From: Diphasiastrum complanatum
Lineage: Eukaryota; Streptophyta; Lycopodiopsida; Lycopodiales; Lycopodiaceae
DNA: 64,000 nt
Direction: 5' to 3'
Assembly (NCBI GenBank): GCA_029204225.1
Contig: CM055107.1
Coordinates: 47,166,476-47,230,475, forward strand
The translations under genes and the position numbers were made by a program. A model generated the notes under the pieces. That model worked only from the letters and a program-made list of their open reading frames with translations. It ran no database searches and was not told the origin of the DNA. Each line of letters starts with the position of its first letter. Position 1 is the first letter of the stretch. Below, in pieces: positions 46,756 through 59,363 of this stretch.

Positions 46756-49022
46756 CTATTCAATAAGTTTTTCTATATTTTCTATATCAGTATCAGGAAT
46801 TGATAAGGCAACAGCTCCTTCTATAATCTCGCCCTCCTTTGTTTCGGGAAGGGCCTCAATGCCTTTTAAGGCAAGAGGAATATCTGCTACAAAAATGCCT
46901 TTCTATGTATTAGAAAGGACTTTTATTCCTTTTTGATCATATAAAATAAGATCTGCATCCTGAGCAACCTGAAAGGTTGTTAAGGCAGGAGTAGCTTTCT
47001 TTTGAGGGCCCTCGATTACAGCTACAATTCTTACACCGTACTGGACATAGGTTCTGATCAACTCTTGCCGAAATCTATATACATCACCAGGAGTATACGA
47101 CTCAAGAGTGAACTGTCATCACAAAACACGAGAATCATCAAATTACAAACAATGATAGTAATAAAATATGAATAAGAATGAAATGAACTTCAAATGAATA
47201 AAATATTACCTCTTCAATATCTACATCCGTTTGTAAATTATACCGTTCAAAAAATAGCTTCGTATTGTACAGGACGAACCATGCACAACTAAAAGCGTCT
47301 TGTTGTTGTACACACTGCATATATAGAACAAAAATTAGTAATATAATGATAAAAAATTTATTTATGCTATGACGATACATTTGAATTAAAAAAGAAATAC
47401 ATGCGTATCAGAGATGAATTTAATATACCTTGAGAGATTTAATGGTTATATCTCCAATTGAAGTTGCCGTTGTCGATATTTTTTGAACAACATCATGAAG
47501 TAGAGAATCAAATTCTCGTTGTATATTTGTAGCCGACTTTAATTTTACACAAAGAAAATTTGATACTCTCTCCTTATTTATCTTTAAAAAAAGAATGTTC
47601 AAGCTCCAATGCCAACTGCAAGAACCAAAATACAAATATCGATAAATTCATATTTATGAAAAAATTTCGTTTTTATTAAAGCAATGAAGCATGCAACAAT
47701 CCATATTAAAACAACAAAAACAAAAGAGCAATCCTTACTTATTTTCATATGGAATCAAATAGAATTTTGCCATAGGACTGCACTCGATAAAATAGACAAC
47801 CTTCTCAAAATTGGCTTCTTTCACCTAACCGCTCCCATGAAAAATGGACTAACTACAAAAATTGTACCATGGGAATCGAGACTAATACTATTCTGCAAAA
47901 AAGAAACTTCGGCCTCTACTATTGCATCTGAAATTTTTGAGGTCTTATCTTTTAGCTCGGCACAAAATTTGGAACCTAATCTAAAGCTTATATGTGTACC
48001 TAGAAGAAAAAAATCAAAAAAGTTGCCGAGAAAATCAATTTCATTAGCTAGGTAGGTCTCGTATTGATTATAATGGTCAGAATAAAAACAAACCCGGGCT
48101 GGATCGTATGGAATTCTCACAAAAAGATTATGTATAGGAGCTAAAACAGAAGGGGAAACAATATTTACAGATTTCTCTGTTATTTTGTCTAGCTCCTCTT
48201 GAGTAATCAACACTTTTGGTAATGAAACCTGTTGAGGAGCTAGATGATATATCGGTTTCGAACGCACTCATAGTATTCACAATAGTATATAATAAGCAAA
48301 TCAACAGAAAGTTGAAATGAATAAATAACAAATTTAGTGATTATGAATGAATTAAAAAGTTCAAGCAATATTCAATACCAACTAAGCTATAATTTACTTG
48401 AATGCACAGATTTGTCTTTTTCTATGACCTCCTCTGGATGATAGATCACATATATCCTTGTTTACCAGTCTCTTTCTCTTATTGCTTCGGACCTTTCTGT
48501 TGAGCACATCCATATCTTTAACAAGAGACAAATATGAGATACGCATGATTGAAATGCAATTTTTATCTCATCATTACTAGTTGTATAATGATGCAAAGAA
48601 GATTTCAACCTTCGAATCTCCTCCTTGAGCATCTCATTTTCATCCAAACAAGTTTTCATCTTTGTAGATTTTTCTTCGCACTCCTTTGATATTTTCCTTG
48701 ATTCCACTTCCAAATAATGTATTCTTTGCATTGAATGTGCATTCCCATAGAGCATCAAATTCTCACGGTAACTCAAAAGGCCATTTTTACCACGACACAT
48801 ATAAATTATTAACTGACTCACCGAACGAAAATATGGATGTTGCAATGAACATGGATCAATAGGATACAATGTTCCTGATGACCATAAATCTACATGTTCT
48901 AGCTTTTCTTCCCTATATTGGACCATATCAGAAGCTGAAAATTTGGGTTGCTTTGAATTTCTCGTCCTGAGCGGAGCATATTCTGGTGACAGATCCACAT
49001 GAAGATGATAAAGCTTTGTCAC
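46756..49022 (-). pseudogene. Multi-exon gene of unknown function, few lesions
   Basis: Exons on minus: 48462-49022 (ATG at 49022; an ordinary N-terminus, then a probable coiled coil with KECEEKSTKMKTCLDENEML); 47739 to about 48280; 47429-47615; 47210-47314; 46756-47112. The last three junctions are textbook (gtaagg / cttgcag, gtatat / tatgcag, gtaata / gatgacag) and keep the frame. Recognisable but unassigned blocks are LITQEELDKITEKSVNIVSP, FVRIPYDPARVCFYSDHYNQ, YETYLANEIDFLGNFFDFF, QELIRTYVQYGVRIVAVIEG and VAQDADLILYDQKGIKVL. Damage is limited to a 1-nt slip near 47826 and a TAG at 46903-46905. The first junction is not resolved. It is convergent with the + strand remnant. No transposon or host family was recognised. 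Confidence 0.55.
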
Positions 49023-49029
49023 CAGTACA

Positions 49030-50600
49030 GTATTATAGTAACAAACAACACAATGACAATAAGAAAGCTGGAGATGGCGCTAACGACTCTGCTGGAGATA
49101 GATATGGCGTAGACTTTTTTAAGAAATGTCACTCCTAATTCAAATTTTTGAGTGTTCCCAACTATGGGGAGAGAATATTTCAGCATTTTGAAAAATTATA
49201 TTTTAACTGTGGTTAAACACCAGTGAAGTTTGATGTGACTAAACTAAGGTGCATTCATTTACATGGAAAGTAGTGCGGGCAGATGCGTAAAGAAGTTAGA
49301 AAATGATATTATAATTACTTTATAGTTATTTTTCTCTCTCCTACATGGCATTTCTTATAGGGCCCTCTTTGGGCCCATATTTTCTCTAATGAATCATTCA
49401 TCATCTCCTGGAAAGTGGCATGGCACATTCCTTAGCCAAATGGCGTGCTTTGTTGCAATTGAAACATAATCCTTGCTTGAAGCGTCTCTTACAGATGTCT
49501 TAGGTTTTTTTCTTAATTTTCTTTCTAGTCTTGGGTTTTCAATAAACCATGGCTGCTATTTGTTCAAAATTTCCTTTTGTATCAGAAATGTATATTGATT
49601 TATAAAAAAAAATCCCACTATCAGCGATATTGCAACTGTCCAATATTAGTGTGAATAACATCTAACACACCTGCTAAAGATCCACTCGGCTCTCATTCAT
49701 TTATGTTGGATGGATATAAATTTGCAAGAGAAAAATGATCAGATTGGCAAGTTTACTATCAGATATTTATGAATGACAAAAATCAAAGTAAAAACATATC
49801 AATACTCACAGTTGTTTTTTTTGTGATCCTGACGGTTGAATCCTTGCACATTTATCTCTGAATGCATATATACATGTTAGACTAGAATTTCAAAAATAGA
49901 TTTTCCTCCTGATTATGTTCTGAAATCCAAAATTCTGGCCTTCCAATAAGATCGAAATGATAGTTTTGACTTTTTCCTTTTTCGAAATGCTCCTTTTAAT
50001 GATGGATGCATCAAAACCCAAGAGTTTTTTGAATATTTTCTTGGCACTCATAATCCATTATCATCTGTCTCGTTGAATAGAAGCACAGAGTCGATTGAGG
50101 AGCATGGCTTCCTTGATGGCGCCATTCGTAATTTGCATGCAAAAATCTAAAACAATGAACTATGAATATGAAAATTTGCATAAACAAAAAACCATGAATT
50201 TGAGAAAAAGTGTTGGCGAAAATTTGAAACACTGATTTATTTGGCGCCACAAATTAACTCTGGTTAACCCTGTTAATTATGGTTTGACAATGCATACACA
50301 TTAATGGTACATCGATTTTCTCATCTCAACCATCTGTCATATTCATTTTCAATATTTTTGGGTCTCTTCGGGCAGTGATGAGCTGGAAGGGCAGGCCTCA
50401 TCAACCAATAGCATTTTCACATGCTGCCCGACGAAACAACAATATATTAAAAAAAAAAATTATTTTATTATATTTGAGAAATTCTACGTTACTTAGAACC
50501 CTGAAGCTAAGGTTTCAATTGGTCCACATGGCAACAAAATAAGAAAAATAAATAAAAAAACATCTTTTTCAAAGGCCCTCGTCGGGCTCTAAGTTTCTCT
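49030..50600. other. No gene recognised; possible small MITE
   Basis: No coding signature. A short non-autonomous DNA element may lie at about 50474-50605. The left gagaaattctacgttactta and the right ggctctaagtttctctaa are imperfect inverses, and a related right end (gggccc...ttttctctaatg) occurs at about 49361-49393. Confidence 0.3.
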
Positions 50601-51310
50601 AATGTATTTTGTCTATATATGGGAAAGTTTCTTGTTGTGTTTTTGGATGATATTCTCATCTATAGTAAAACACTCAAAGATCATAATAAGCATCTCCGTA
50701 CTTTCTTGAGGATATTGAGACAAGAGAGCTTTATGCTAAAGATTCAAAGTGCGAATTCTATAACTGTTATATCTTGGTCATTTCATATCCTGGAAAGGGA
50801 TTATGATCGTTCGAGAAAAGATAAAGACGGTTCTTGAATGGCCAATTCCTAAGGCAGCAAGAGAACTTAAATTAATTTTTGAGATCTATTGTTTTCTTCC
50901 GTAGATTTATTCTGGATTATTTAAAGATTGTTGCTCCTCTTAATAGTGCATTGAAGGGGATTATTACTCGTAAAAGTAGGCCTAGTGCACCCCTTAAGTG
51001 GAATGAGACTTTGGATGCAAGTTTTAATAATCTTAAGAAACTAATTGTCTCAACACCAGTACTAGTCATAATGGATCCTGATAAACTTTACGTAGTTAAA
51101 GTGGATGCTAGTGATTATGCGATTGGTGCAGTTCTGTGGTACATGCGTTGAAGATGTGGAGACACTATTTGTATGGTAGTCAATTTATGGTGTGCTCAGA
51201 TCACCAACCATTGAAGTATTTCTGTAGTCGAAAAGCTCGATGGGCTGAGCTGATGCAAGAATTCGACTGCGTTTTTAAAAAGTACTCAAGATATAGTGAG
51301 AGAGATTAAT
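50600..51310 (+). pseudogene. Ty3/gypsy RT active-site and RNase H fragment
   Basis: VVFLDDILIYSKTLKDH is the RT catalytic (Y/F)xDD block. TVLEWPIPKAARELK and FFRRFILDYLKIVAPLNSAL are the connection region. VVKVDASDYAIGAVL is the RNase H catalytic Asp block, and after a short loss WRHYLYGSQFMVCSDHQPLK with ARWAELMQEFD follows. Order is correct for one gypsy element. Several frame changes and a deletion after GAVL disable it. Confidence 0.85.
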
Positions 51311-51319
51311 GTACAGGGT

Positions 51320-52310
51320 TTCAAGATTGGAATCTAGGAAACTTGTTTCTTGGGAAGCATGGCACGAATCATAAGTTTATCTTCTTCATGCACAGGGCAC
51401 TCTGTATCCACTCTACGTCCATAGTAGCAAATGGATGAGCTGTATGTTAGTTATGTGTTCAAGTTTTTGACTACTTCCAAAGCAATGAAAAATGCAAGCA
51501 TGCTTCGTTGATACTGGTTGCATGCGATTTCATATTCCAAAGTTTTTATTATAGCCTCGGTCTTATCTTCGTCAAAAAATAGCAATACTTTTTGAGATGG
51601 GTGTAGATTTCTTCTTGCAAGCACATAGGTAGTTGTAAAATCCACTCCTTAAGCTTAGCATTTGATAAATACACATTGCAAAGACATGTGACAACATATG
51701 ATACATAAATGTATAGAAAGGAATGAATTTGTAATGTAAAAGCATTTCACAATCAATAGACCCCTCAAGAGACATCAATTCACGTTTGCCAAAACCTATT
51801 CCAAGTCATGTTTTTTTTTTAAAATTTGCAAGCTACCGGTCTTTTGCAAACTAATTTAGAAATGATAATGCCTCTAAAATTTTGCCAAGTCAATATTATT
51901 CTATATGATGATTGTGGAATTTGTTACAATCTAGTTGGGATTCAGACCAGCTGTCTACAACTTTAACTCTGGAAAAACTATTTTCTGGGCAAGAATTTGG
52001 CCGAGGTAAAGGCTTTGAATTTCGAACTAATCATTTTGTAGAAACAAAGCTTATGGCATCTAAATAGATGGAATGTGCTAAGTTATGGCAGATCCTTGTT
52101 TAACATTAACATAGATTTTGGGTTCTTTCTTTTTAGGCATATCACTATTGTGGGTTTAATCCATCTGGTCGATGTCAGGCATGAACCCATCATTTGACAA
52201 ATTGACTCGGCAAGTGATCGTGTGCGTGAGTGCATGTGCGTGTGTGCGCACGAGTAAGTGCTTAGAGTAGTAGTCTCATGGCTAGCAAAGGCAATGTTCT
52301 TTGTCACCAA
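51320..52310. other. No gene recognised
   Basis: Unassigned. A GT-rich stretch (gtgtgcgtgagtgcatgtgcgtgtgtgcgc) at about 52217-52250 has alternating purine-pyrimidine character. Confidence 0.4.
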
Positions 52311-52315
52311 CATAT

Positions 52316-52316
<1 letters not shown>

Positions 52317-52357
<41 letters not shown>
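52317..52357. repeat. 41-nt C homopolymer
   Basis: An uninterrupted run of 41 C (G on minus). ORFs here with poly-Pro or poly-Gly are artefacts. Confidence 0.97.
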
Positions 52358-55300
52358 ATGCAGTGGCGGACAAGTGGTATGGTCCTTTATCAACCCTGCA
52401 TCTACACCGTTCTATTCTGGTTGGACAAAATCCAACGGTGGCAGCGTTAGGGCAACATATTACACTTTCTTTTTGGGTTTGGACATGATGGATGGAGGGT
52501 TTCATCAGAGCACTGATTTCCGCAGCGCAGCTATGGCAGCGAGATCATCGTGGATGGAAGAGCGGCTTCCAGATTAGAGCATTCCCAGCTGTGTTGCTGC
52601 TTCATCTGTTTGTAGATCTTGTTAAGTAGTTGTAAGTTTGAGATGGAAATGATGGTATTAGTAAAAGGTCTGAGCAGCCGATTGAGCGTATGATGGACAT
52701 AACAACAGGGTGCGATGAAATTGAGACATGAGAGTGCCCTAGCATGTACTCGAGCAATAGTACATCTGCTGTCGCAAGTTCTCTTATAATAAAGAATAAT
52801 GGTAGAAGAAAGGCGATGGCTGAGGACATGGATGGTATTTTCAGCTAGACTTCTTCCATACAGTAATACTCTTCTTTGTCCCCTCCTGTTTTTGAGGTCC
52901 TTTTCTCTGGCTGCCTTGACTTCTCATCCTTGCACTGATCCTTCTCATACTATGTTATTCTTGTATAGGAAGTGGTATTTTTTTTTGGCTTGTTCTAGTT
53001 GTGATTTGTATAATTCAGTTTTTAGAATGTCTTTTTCTTGCTCTGTGTTGCTATTAATTGCTTTGTTCTCATTGATAGAGATTATACATCATGATGTACC
53101 TCCAATGGGTGGAAAATAATGTGCTTATAGGGTTCAGAGTTTCTATATTTTTAGAATTTCTGAGTCGCACCTAGTCTTGCTATTTATAAATTGAACTATG
53201 TATGTCATTCTAAGTAGATCCGAGTGTCCGAGGGAGGGCTTCATAAAGTTACAAGTTTCTAGGTCATTTCAATGTCTTCGTGTTAGGCTGTTGTTAATAT
53301 CATGCAAAATTTCAGCCTTCTCGTTACATGGAATGCCTTTCTTTCAGTCGTGGTATTTTCATCAGCTTTTTTATGCGTGTATATAGCCTTGCTGCAAACG
53401 ATTTCCCGCAAAGTAGCTTTTTTTTTTCTGCTTATTGCCTTTATGGTAGCTGTTGGAGGGTTACTTCATTATGTTTTTGAGCAGTTCTTAAGATGTTCAT
53501 TGGGTATCTTTTCAAAACCAAATCATGTACGTTGTTGATCGTCCTTCGGGTTTAATCTCATGTTCGATCAATGACAGAAAGGCCAATCACCATTCTCCTC
53601 AGCTATACCATGTGTCAGTAGTTCAACATGCTTCAAGATTCCAAGGTTTAGCTAATATGCTTACGTGGACACTCTTGTACAACCATCTGTTTGAACGTTT
53701 GACACTTATGAGAATTTGTGGGTAGGTCTATGAAAGAGCTTCTATGCTGGAATTACCGGCCAAGAGTTTCTACTCTTATTATTATGCTACTACTATTGAG
53801 GTTGGGCTAAATGCATGTTGGAGCTGTGTGGCATTCTGGTAGAGGGAGACGCAGTCCCACACACCCAGCCCGCCCTTCACCCTCTGTCAAGTGTGAGGAG
53901 AGTGTGCTTGGAAGCTGTCAATATGTGAGTTTGAGGCTATGGAGGTCAGCTACGTATGCATATAGCTCAAACATAGCGTGCATCCAGGACCTAGTTGGCT
54001 TTATCAGTCAAGGCTGCCCTAAATTCTAATCATTTTCCCTCACATCAGATGGTACTTGCTACTTACCCCTACGTGGCCTGTGTGACACAAATGGATTGGC
54101 AACATGGGGTAACTGCACTTACTAGGGAAGGGCCGGCCTTATATACGTTCACTTGTTACCAAGCCAGTGGTGGGACCAACTTCCAAGGGCCCAGTCCCAC
54201 TTTCCTAGGGCCCATGAATGCCATGGCTTGATTACCCAAATTTGAATTTGGGACACTTCCAGTTGCCTTGAAAAATAGGGCGTATGTGAAAGTCCTATAC
54301 TCCTTTTAATGTGGGGGTAAGCGAGGGGAGCACCTCCATTGTCTATAATGGCCGACAGCAGTTTCAAGTTAGGGCTCAAGGTGAAAGGCTAAATGGATTT
54401 GAAATGTTAGTGCAGGCTCTTGATGAAGTGTAACTCCAGCCTTCGCAAGTTGTCAGCTTCAACAGGTTATGCAGTTTATCTCTTATCTGATTTTTATTCC
54501 TACACTATATATTTTCCAGCCGTGCATTTTTCCTATACTGTAGAACCTCCAGCCAGACTGGTCTTCAGTGGGGGGCATATGGTATTGTGCACAGCTTGGC
54601 GTCTTTACCTGTAGGGGGCAACAATGATGTAATTATATTCATTGGTCTATGAAGATTTTTAAAATTGGAATTACCGCCTGAGGGAGACAACTCTTATGCT
54701 GATTATTGCTATCTGAGACCTTGTTTCTTGCTGTATCTGCTAGAGTTGTCCTGACTGAAATCAGAATGGTCTGTTTTAAAGTATTGACCCTCATCAGTTT
54801 TTATCACTTGCTCTGTGAAGGGATATTTTTTCCTGGAAGAGAGTTTTTATGCTGAATACTGCTTTGAGGCCCATTCCTTGCTCTATATTCACTTGCTCAC
54901 TTGCTCTGTGTTTGGTACTTCATAATAGTCAAAGGTTGTATGTTTTAAAATTTTCATTTGTTGGCTGGGGATATGGGTTCAGGGCTCTTATGTTGACATT
55001 CAACAGTCAATAGCTTATTTCACATTACTAGAGAGACACCAGTTCCAAGTTAGGGCTTAAGGTGAAAGGCTGAATTGAATTGAAATGTTAGTGCAAGCTC
55101 TTGACGAAGTGTAACTCAAACTAATTCTGCACAGACTGATTCTTTGAGTTTTGGTTCGGTGAGTTTTTCGTTTTTGATTACATTCAAAGTGTTAGATCTA
55201 AGAATCAGTTGAATTGCAATTGGAATTGGTTTGGAAGCTGGTATGGACCGGTGCATAGCAGAAACAACCATTAAAGGCATTCTGAAAATATAATATTCAC

Positions 55301-55950
55301 ATGTATATGACAACAAAAAGATATTAATAGCTAGAATGATTGGTTTGGATTTCTGGATATTTAGAAATTTGGAGCTGAGCAGAATGCCTTTCAGGGTTGA
55401 AGGATTCAACAATGAGAGGGAGTGATCCATTGGATGGATGGCTTTTATGATCTCATTATAACATGTTACTTTCTCAGGACTACAATTTTTCAACAGGTAA
55501 GAGAATACTAGGGTTACATGGAAAGCTTATTGGATTGTATCATTTGAACCCGCTCACTTATTACTTCATTCCAGGTGAGGGATGGAAAGGCGCCTTTCGT
55601 ATGTGTAGTCCAAGTGACTTCATGATTTATTAACATTTTCGTAATCATTATCATTGGCCTTGAGATTGTTGTTGCTAACTTGCTTGGGTCGAGTGGTATG
55701 GATCTTGCATGCAGTGATTCATAATTGCTAGAGTCATGCTTGAATCTCTCATTGAAAGAGAGCCAGAAATGTTTATTTTAAATAATGTTTTGGCAAAGTA
55801 AATTGGTAAGTACTATAATTGGGTATTGTCTATGTTGGTAGTTTGGTATGAGTATTATAAGTGGCTTGTCAAATTGGTATTCACTTTGACAAATAGTTTA
55901 GAATCATAAATGCAATTTGGTCATATGCTAGTGTGAAAGCTACCAAAATT
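52358..55950. other. Unassigned region with diverged internal repeats
   Basis: About 3.6 kb with no gene I can support. A block of about 90 bp (caagttagggct(c/t)aaggtgaaaggct...ctcttga(t/c)gaagtgtaactc) at about 54364-54436 recurs at about 55040-55116. A second loose motif (ggaattaccg...ctcttat...) occurs near 53750, 54670 and 54840. Hydrophobic ORFs near 52900-53530 reflect T-rich sequence. Confidence 0.4.
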
Positions 55951-55958
55951 GGCACATA

Positions 55959-56135
55959 GATGCGATTGTTACAAATAGACAATTTAGTTAATAAATTATG
56001 GTTTTTGATTAAGAGCTGAAAGAAGTGATGCCCATCCCTAAACTTTAGGCTATTCAGATGTGTTTGTTACAAACTGACAGTTTAGTTAGTAAATTATTGT
56101 TTTTGATTAAGAGGCAAAAAAGTGATGCCATGATT
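55959..56135. repeat. 98-bp tandem duplication
   Basis: gatg(c/t)g(a/t)ttgttacaaa starts at 55959 and 56057. The copies share agtta(a/g)taaattat, gtttttgattaaga and aagtgatgcc. Confidence 0.7.
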
Positions 56136-56277
56136 CATGGGCCTTGATTTAGGGCATGACGACAATACATTTAAGGTTAGGTTAGTTGTTGTAAACCTTA
56201 ATACTAAGTTGGACTTGGGGAAGCTTATATGATGAATTTACACCAATGATGCAAGGATTAAACCATAGTTCATGGCA

Positions 56278-56935
56278 TAGATGCCCAGAAACATGTTTCT
56301 GGGAGGACGTGTTTCTAAAACCGCATTTCTGAGAAACGCATTTCTATATCTAGAATTGTTAAAAAAATTATTTTTTGGAAAAATAGCTTATGGCTGAAAT
56401 TTTTTTAGGAGATCGATGGTTAAACCAGCGTTTTGCCTCTCAGAATTGCAGTAGATGGGGCACAAACAGATCTTATTTTCAATAGCTATTTGGTTGTTAT
56501 TTGCTCTGGCTTTTCAATAAATGCTCAGGAGGTTCGGGGGGCGGTAGCCCTTCGAGAAACAGGGGGTCAGGGGGGCGGTAGCCCCCCGGTGGGGGGTTTG
56601 GGGGGCAATGCCCCCCAATGGCCTCTTCATGATTTGGCCTCTCAACTCCCTGAGCGAAAACACACTTACTGGGACCTTTAGTGATCGTAACAAACAGGCT
56701 AGAGGTTAGTTTTGAATTTTTATCCTTGATAGAACCCAACATGGATTAATGCACCCGAATTGGACCATCCTGCACCCGAAACAGTCGGCATATTACACAG
56801 TAATAATGCTCTTAATTAGAGCTTTCATCTGATACCCATATTGCCCCAAAAAAAACTAAAAAAAAAAGAAAAAAACTTTATGAAAAAAATTTTAAAAATT
56901 TTTGAAACGCGTTTTTGAATCGCATGGATATTATG
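56278..56935. repeat. Interspersed G-rich repeat, copy B
   Basis: Starts catagatgccc, the same tip as the TIR element at 16449. It then has gtttctgg / gaaacgc blocks, the conserved gcttatggctgaaatttttt block, a G-rich core (56528-56620, many runs of 5-6 G) and the conserved gctagaggttagttttgaat block. The right end has gaaacgcgttt. Same family as 13860-14720. The shared catagatgccc tip links it to the TIR family, suggesting DNA-transposon relatives. Confidence 0.6.
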
Positions 56936-57408
56936 ATTGATTGAATAAATATGTAGCTAGGTTAGCTGCTGTGAAGTTTTACATTTGAGTGCAATTTCAC
57001 AAGTAGATTTTACGTTGATCGCGATGTTGTCATGGAGCTAGAAAACTAGCTAGCCTTGAAAAATCCGGGTTCTTTTGTATCTATTACAATCTCCACCACT
57101 TAGATCCTTGTATTTAAAAGTTACTTGATATTATTTATGTGATGTTTATTAATCTGCACTTTTGGATCTTGCGTCCACCTCATCACACAAATAATTTAAA
57201 TAAAAAATTTACACCAATTAGCTTTCTTGTAAAGAGTATTGTCAAAGGATGCTTCAATATCTCTTAAAGCTGCTTCACAATTTGCCTTCAAAGGAGTTGC
57301 ATATTTATAATGTATCAAATATAGAAAGTTGGTCAATCGTCTTTTGTCCATACGTGTAGAAAAGATGTTAAAAGTAAAAGATGTTAAAGGTGCTCGTCAC
57401 GCGTTAGC

Positions 57409-57436
57409 GGGGCAGCGTTAGTGCTGCCCCACTAAA
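57409..57436. other. Perfect GC-rich hairpin followed by CTAA
   Basis: ggggcagc (57409-57416), loop gttagt, gctgcccc (57423-57430), then actaaa. It stands out in an AT-rich setting. Helitron-type 3' ends have a GC hairpin before CTRR, but there the spacing is usually about 10 nt and here it is 1 nt, so this is only a possibility. Confidence 0.4.
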
Positions 57437-57479
57437 GTTCTATATTATATAGATTTATATAAAGTTGCAAGAGAGATAA

Positions 57480-58860
57480 TGATTTGAATTGTTATTATTT
57501 TTAATGTGGGTGCAAAGGGTTTTTCATAGTCAATCCCATACCTTTGAGCATAGTCCTCTGCCACCAACTTTGCCTTGTAGATTTATCTTGGGCATGGCCT
57601 TTGCCAAGAACCTTGGTGCTCTCATATTTATTATGCTTTAGTATGTAGATTCATTTGAATCAAGCTTCTTCCTTGTTTTAAGGAAGTTTTACAAGATTTC
57701 AAGCATGATTCTTCGACAAAATATTATGCGACATTTATACAATCATACCATTTTTTTAATATGCATCTTTATAGAAAAGACTTAATTATTTCAAAAATAA
57801 AAGACATCAAAGCTCTCAATCACTTGCATATCTTTTTGAGCACAACCTTGCTTGCCCTTAATGACCTTTATACAATAGGTGTGAAAGAAACTAGTTTTCT
57901 CAATCAGTTGCATATTCTTTTGAGCATAATTATATCTACTTAGAATCTTTCTTATCCTTGATGCTTTCATAATATCTTAAGGAAAAGTTGACAGGTCATT
58001 TTTACCAATAATTTGATCAATAACAAAAGCAATATGATATACATTTGTTCCATTTAAAAATAATATTTCATTTAACACCAAAGTAATAAATCAAGATCAC
58101 ATTTTTTCGACAAATTTTTTTTAGAAGGAATATACACTATTTTTTTACGATTGTATTGAACAAGTATGATCTTTTGTTGCCTTAGAATTGTCCTTAGATT
58201 TATTTTTAAAAAAACATGAGCATAGCATGTCCCCCAAAAAATTTAAGTTCTTAGCATTAGTTTTTTTGTAAGGTGACTTATTATCAAGTGGAACATTTGG
58301 TAATCTATTTTGAAGATAGTTAGCATAATTGATTGCATCATTTTAAATTGTCAAAAGGAAGAGATGTATCTAGCTTTAGAGCCTTAGAACATTTTCAAAA
58401 TATTATATTTTTCCTTTGGATTGTCTCATTTTGTTGTGCATCACAAAATTTAATGAGAGCATTGGAAATATATTCATTTCTATTAGTACTACAATACATT
58501 GATCCTCTTGTTAAATTGGGGTTCCACCATATATTTTAATTTTAAGTATTCTTTGTAATTTGTATGCAACTTTGATTATCACAAAATATGTTAGTGGCTT
58601 TTAAGATAATTACGACTCGAATATGAGTCTTTTCAACCAAATAAATCCACATAACGTAAATTCACTCAAGTCATCTTCAATTTTAACTAAACAAATTGCA
58701 ATAGTAGTTTTCTTTTTGCTCTTTCATGAGAGATAGTAAAGCTTCCCAACATAAATACATGACTTGTGTTGTTCAAAGCAAGAGTAATCTGTTTTGTATT
58801 CTTATGAAGACCCAAGTAGAGTCAAATGTCAACAAATGAGTATCCATATCTTACTTTGTT
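57480..58860 (-). pseudogene. Ty1/copia integrase-to-RT fragment, heavily decayed
   Basis: On minus, from the right: a drifted integrase core start near 58700-58860; RNEYISNALIKFCDAQ (the GGEF-x-S block); a broken region with ANYLQNRLPNVPLDNKSP (consensus TAxYLxNRxP) near 58270-58320; and at 57490-57600 YKAKLVAEDYAQRYGIDYEK with PFAPTLK (RT). The order integrase then RT is that of copia. Stops are very frequent. Confidence 0.65.
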
Positions 58861-59363
58861 TTATTTTTGTATTTGGAAAAACTAATGGCATAAATATAAA
58901 ATTTGCAATTTGTTATAAAACAATAATAATTTCTATGTATCCTTTGGTTTGTTGAAATTGACGGAATGTTTTATTGCTAATCTTAATAATGCATGGCAAG
59001 CATCAAAAGCTTTAACTTATTTTTCATTCAATTTCACATGTGCAACGTATGGAAGTTTTTCAAAAAATGATGAAAGTTCAAGCTCATGCATATTGTGCTG
59101 TGTTGCATTAAACCAATGTTAGATGTAATATGGTGAACCAAACAAATCAGACTCATACAAATGGTTTCACACGTGTGCTGCTATTTATAGAGATATGAGA
59201 GAAACATGTTGAAAGTCACATCTTATCTTTGTGTTGACATTTTGTCTATATCATCTTATAAAATTGGCATAAATGGTGATGAAACATGCAATTTGGACTC
59301 CATTCATTTTGAGAATTATGCTATATCTTATTTATGTTTATCATGTGATTTTAGAGTAAAGAC

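Noticed and set aside
52083-52577. Poly-proline and poly-glycine ORFs
   Set aside because: They result from the 41-nt C tract; the flanking residues show no domain.
53302-53538. Hydrophobic ORF that looks like a membrane protein
   Set aside because: T-rich DNA gives Phe/Leu-rich translations in any frame; no start context, family or splice support.
57409-57430. Rho-independent terminator
   Set aside because: Hairpin shape fits, but the setting is a plant nuclear genome and no T tract follows.
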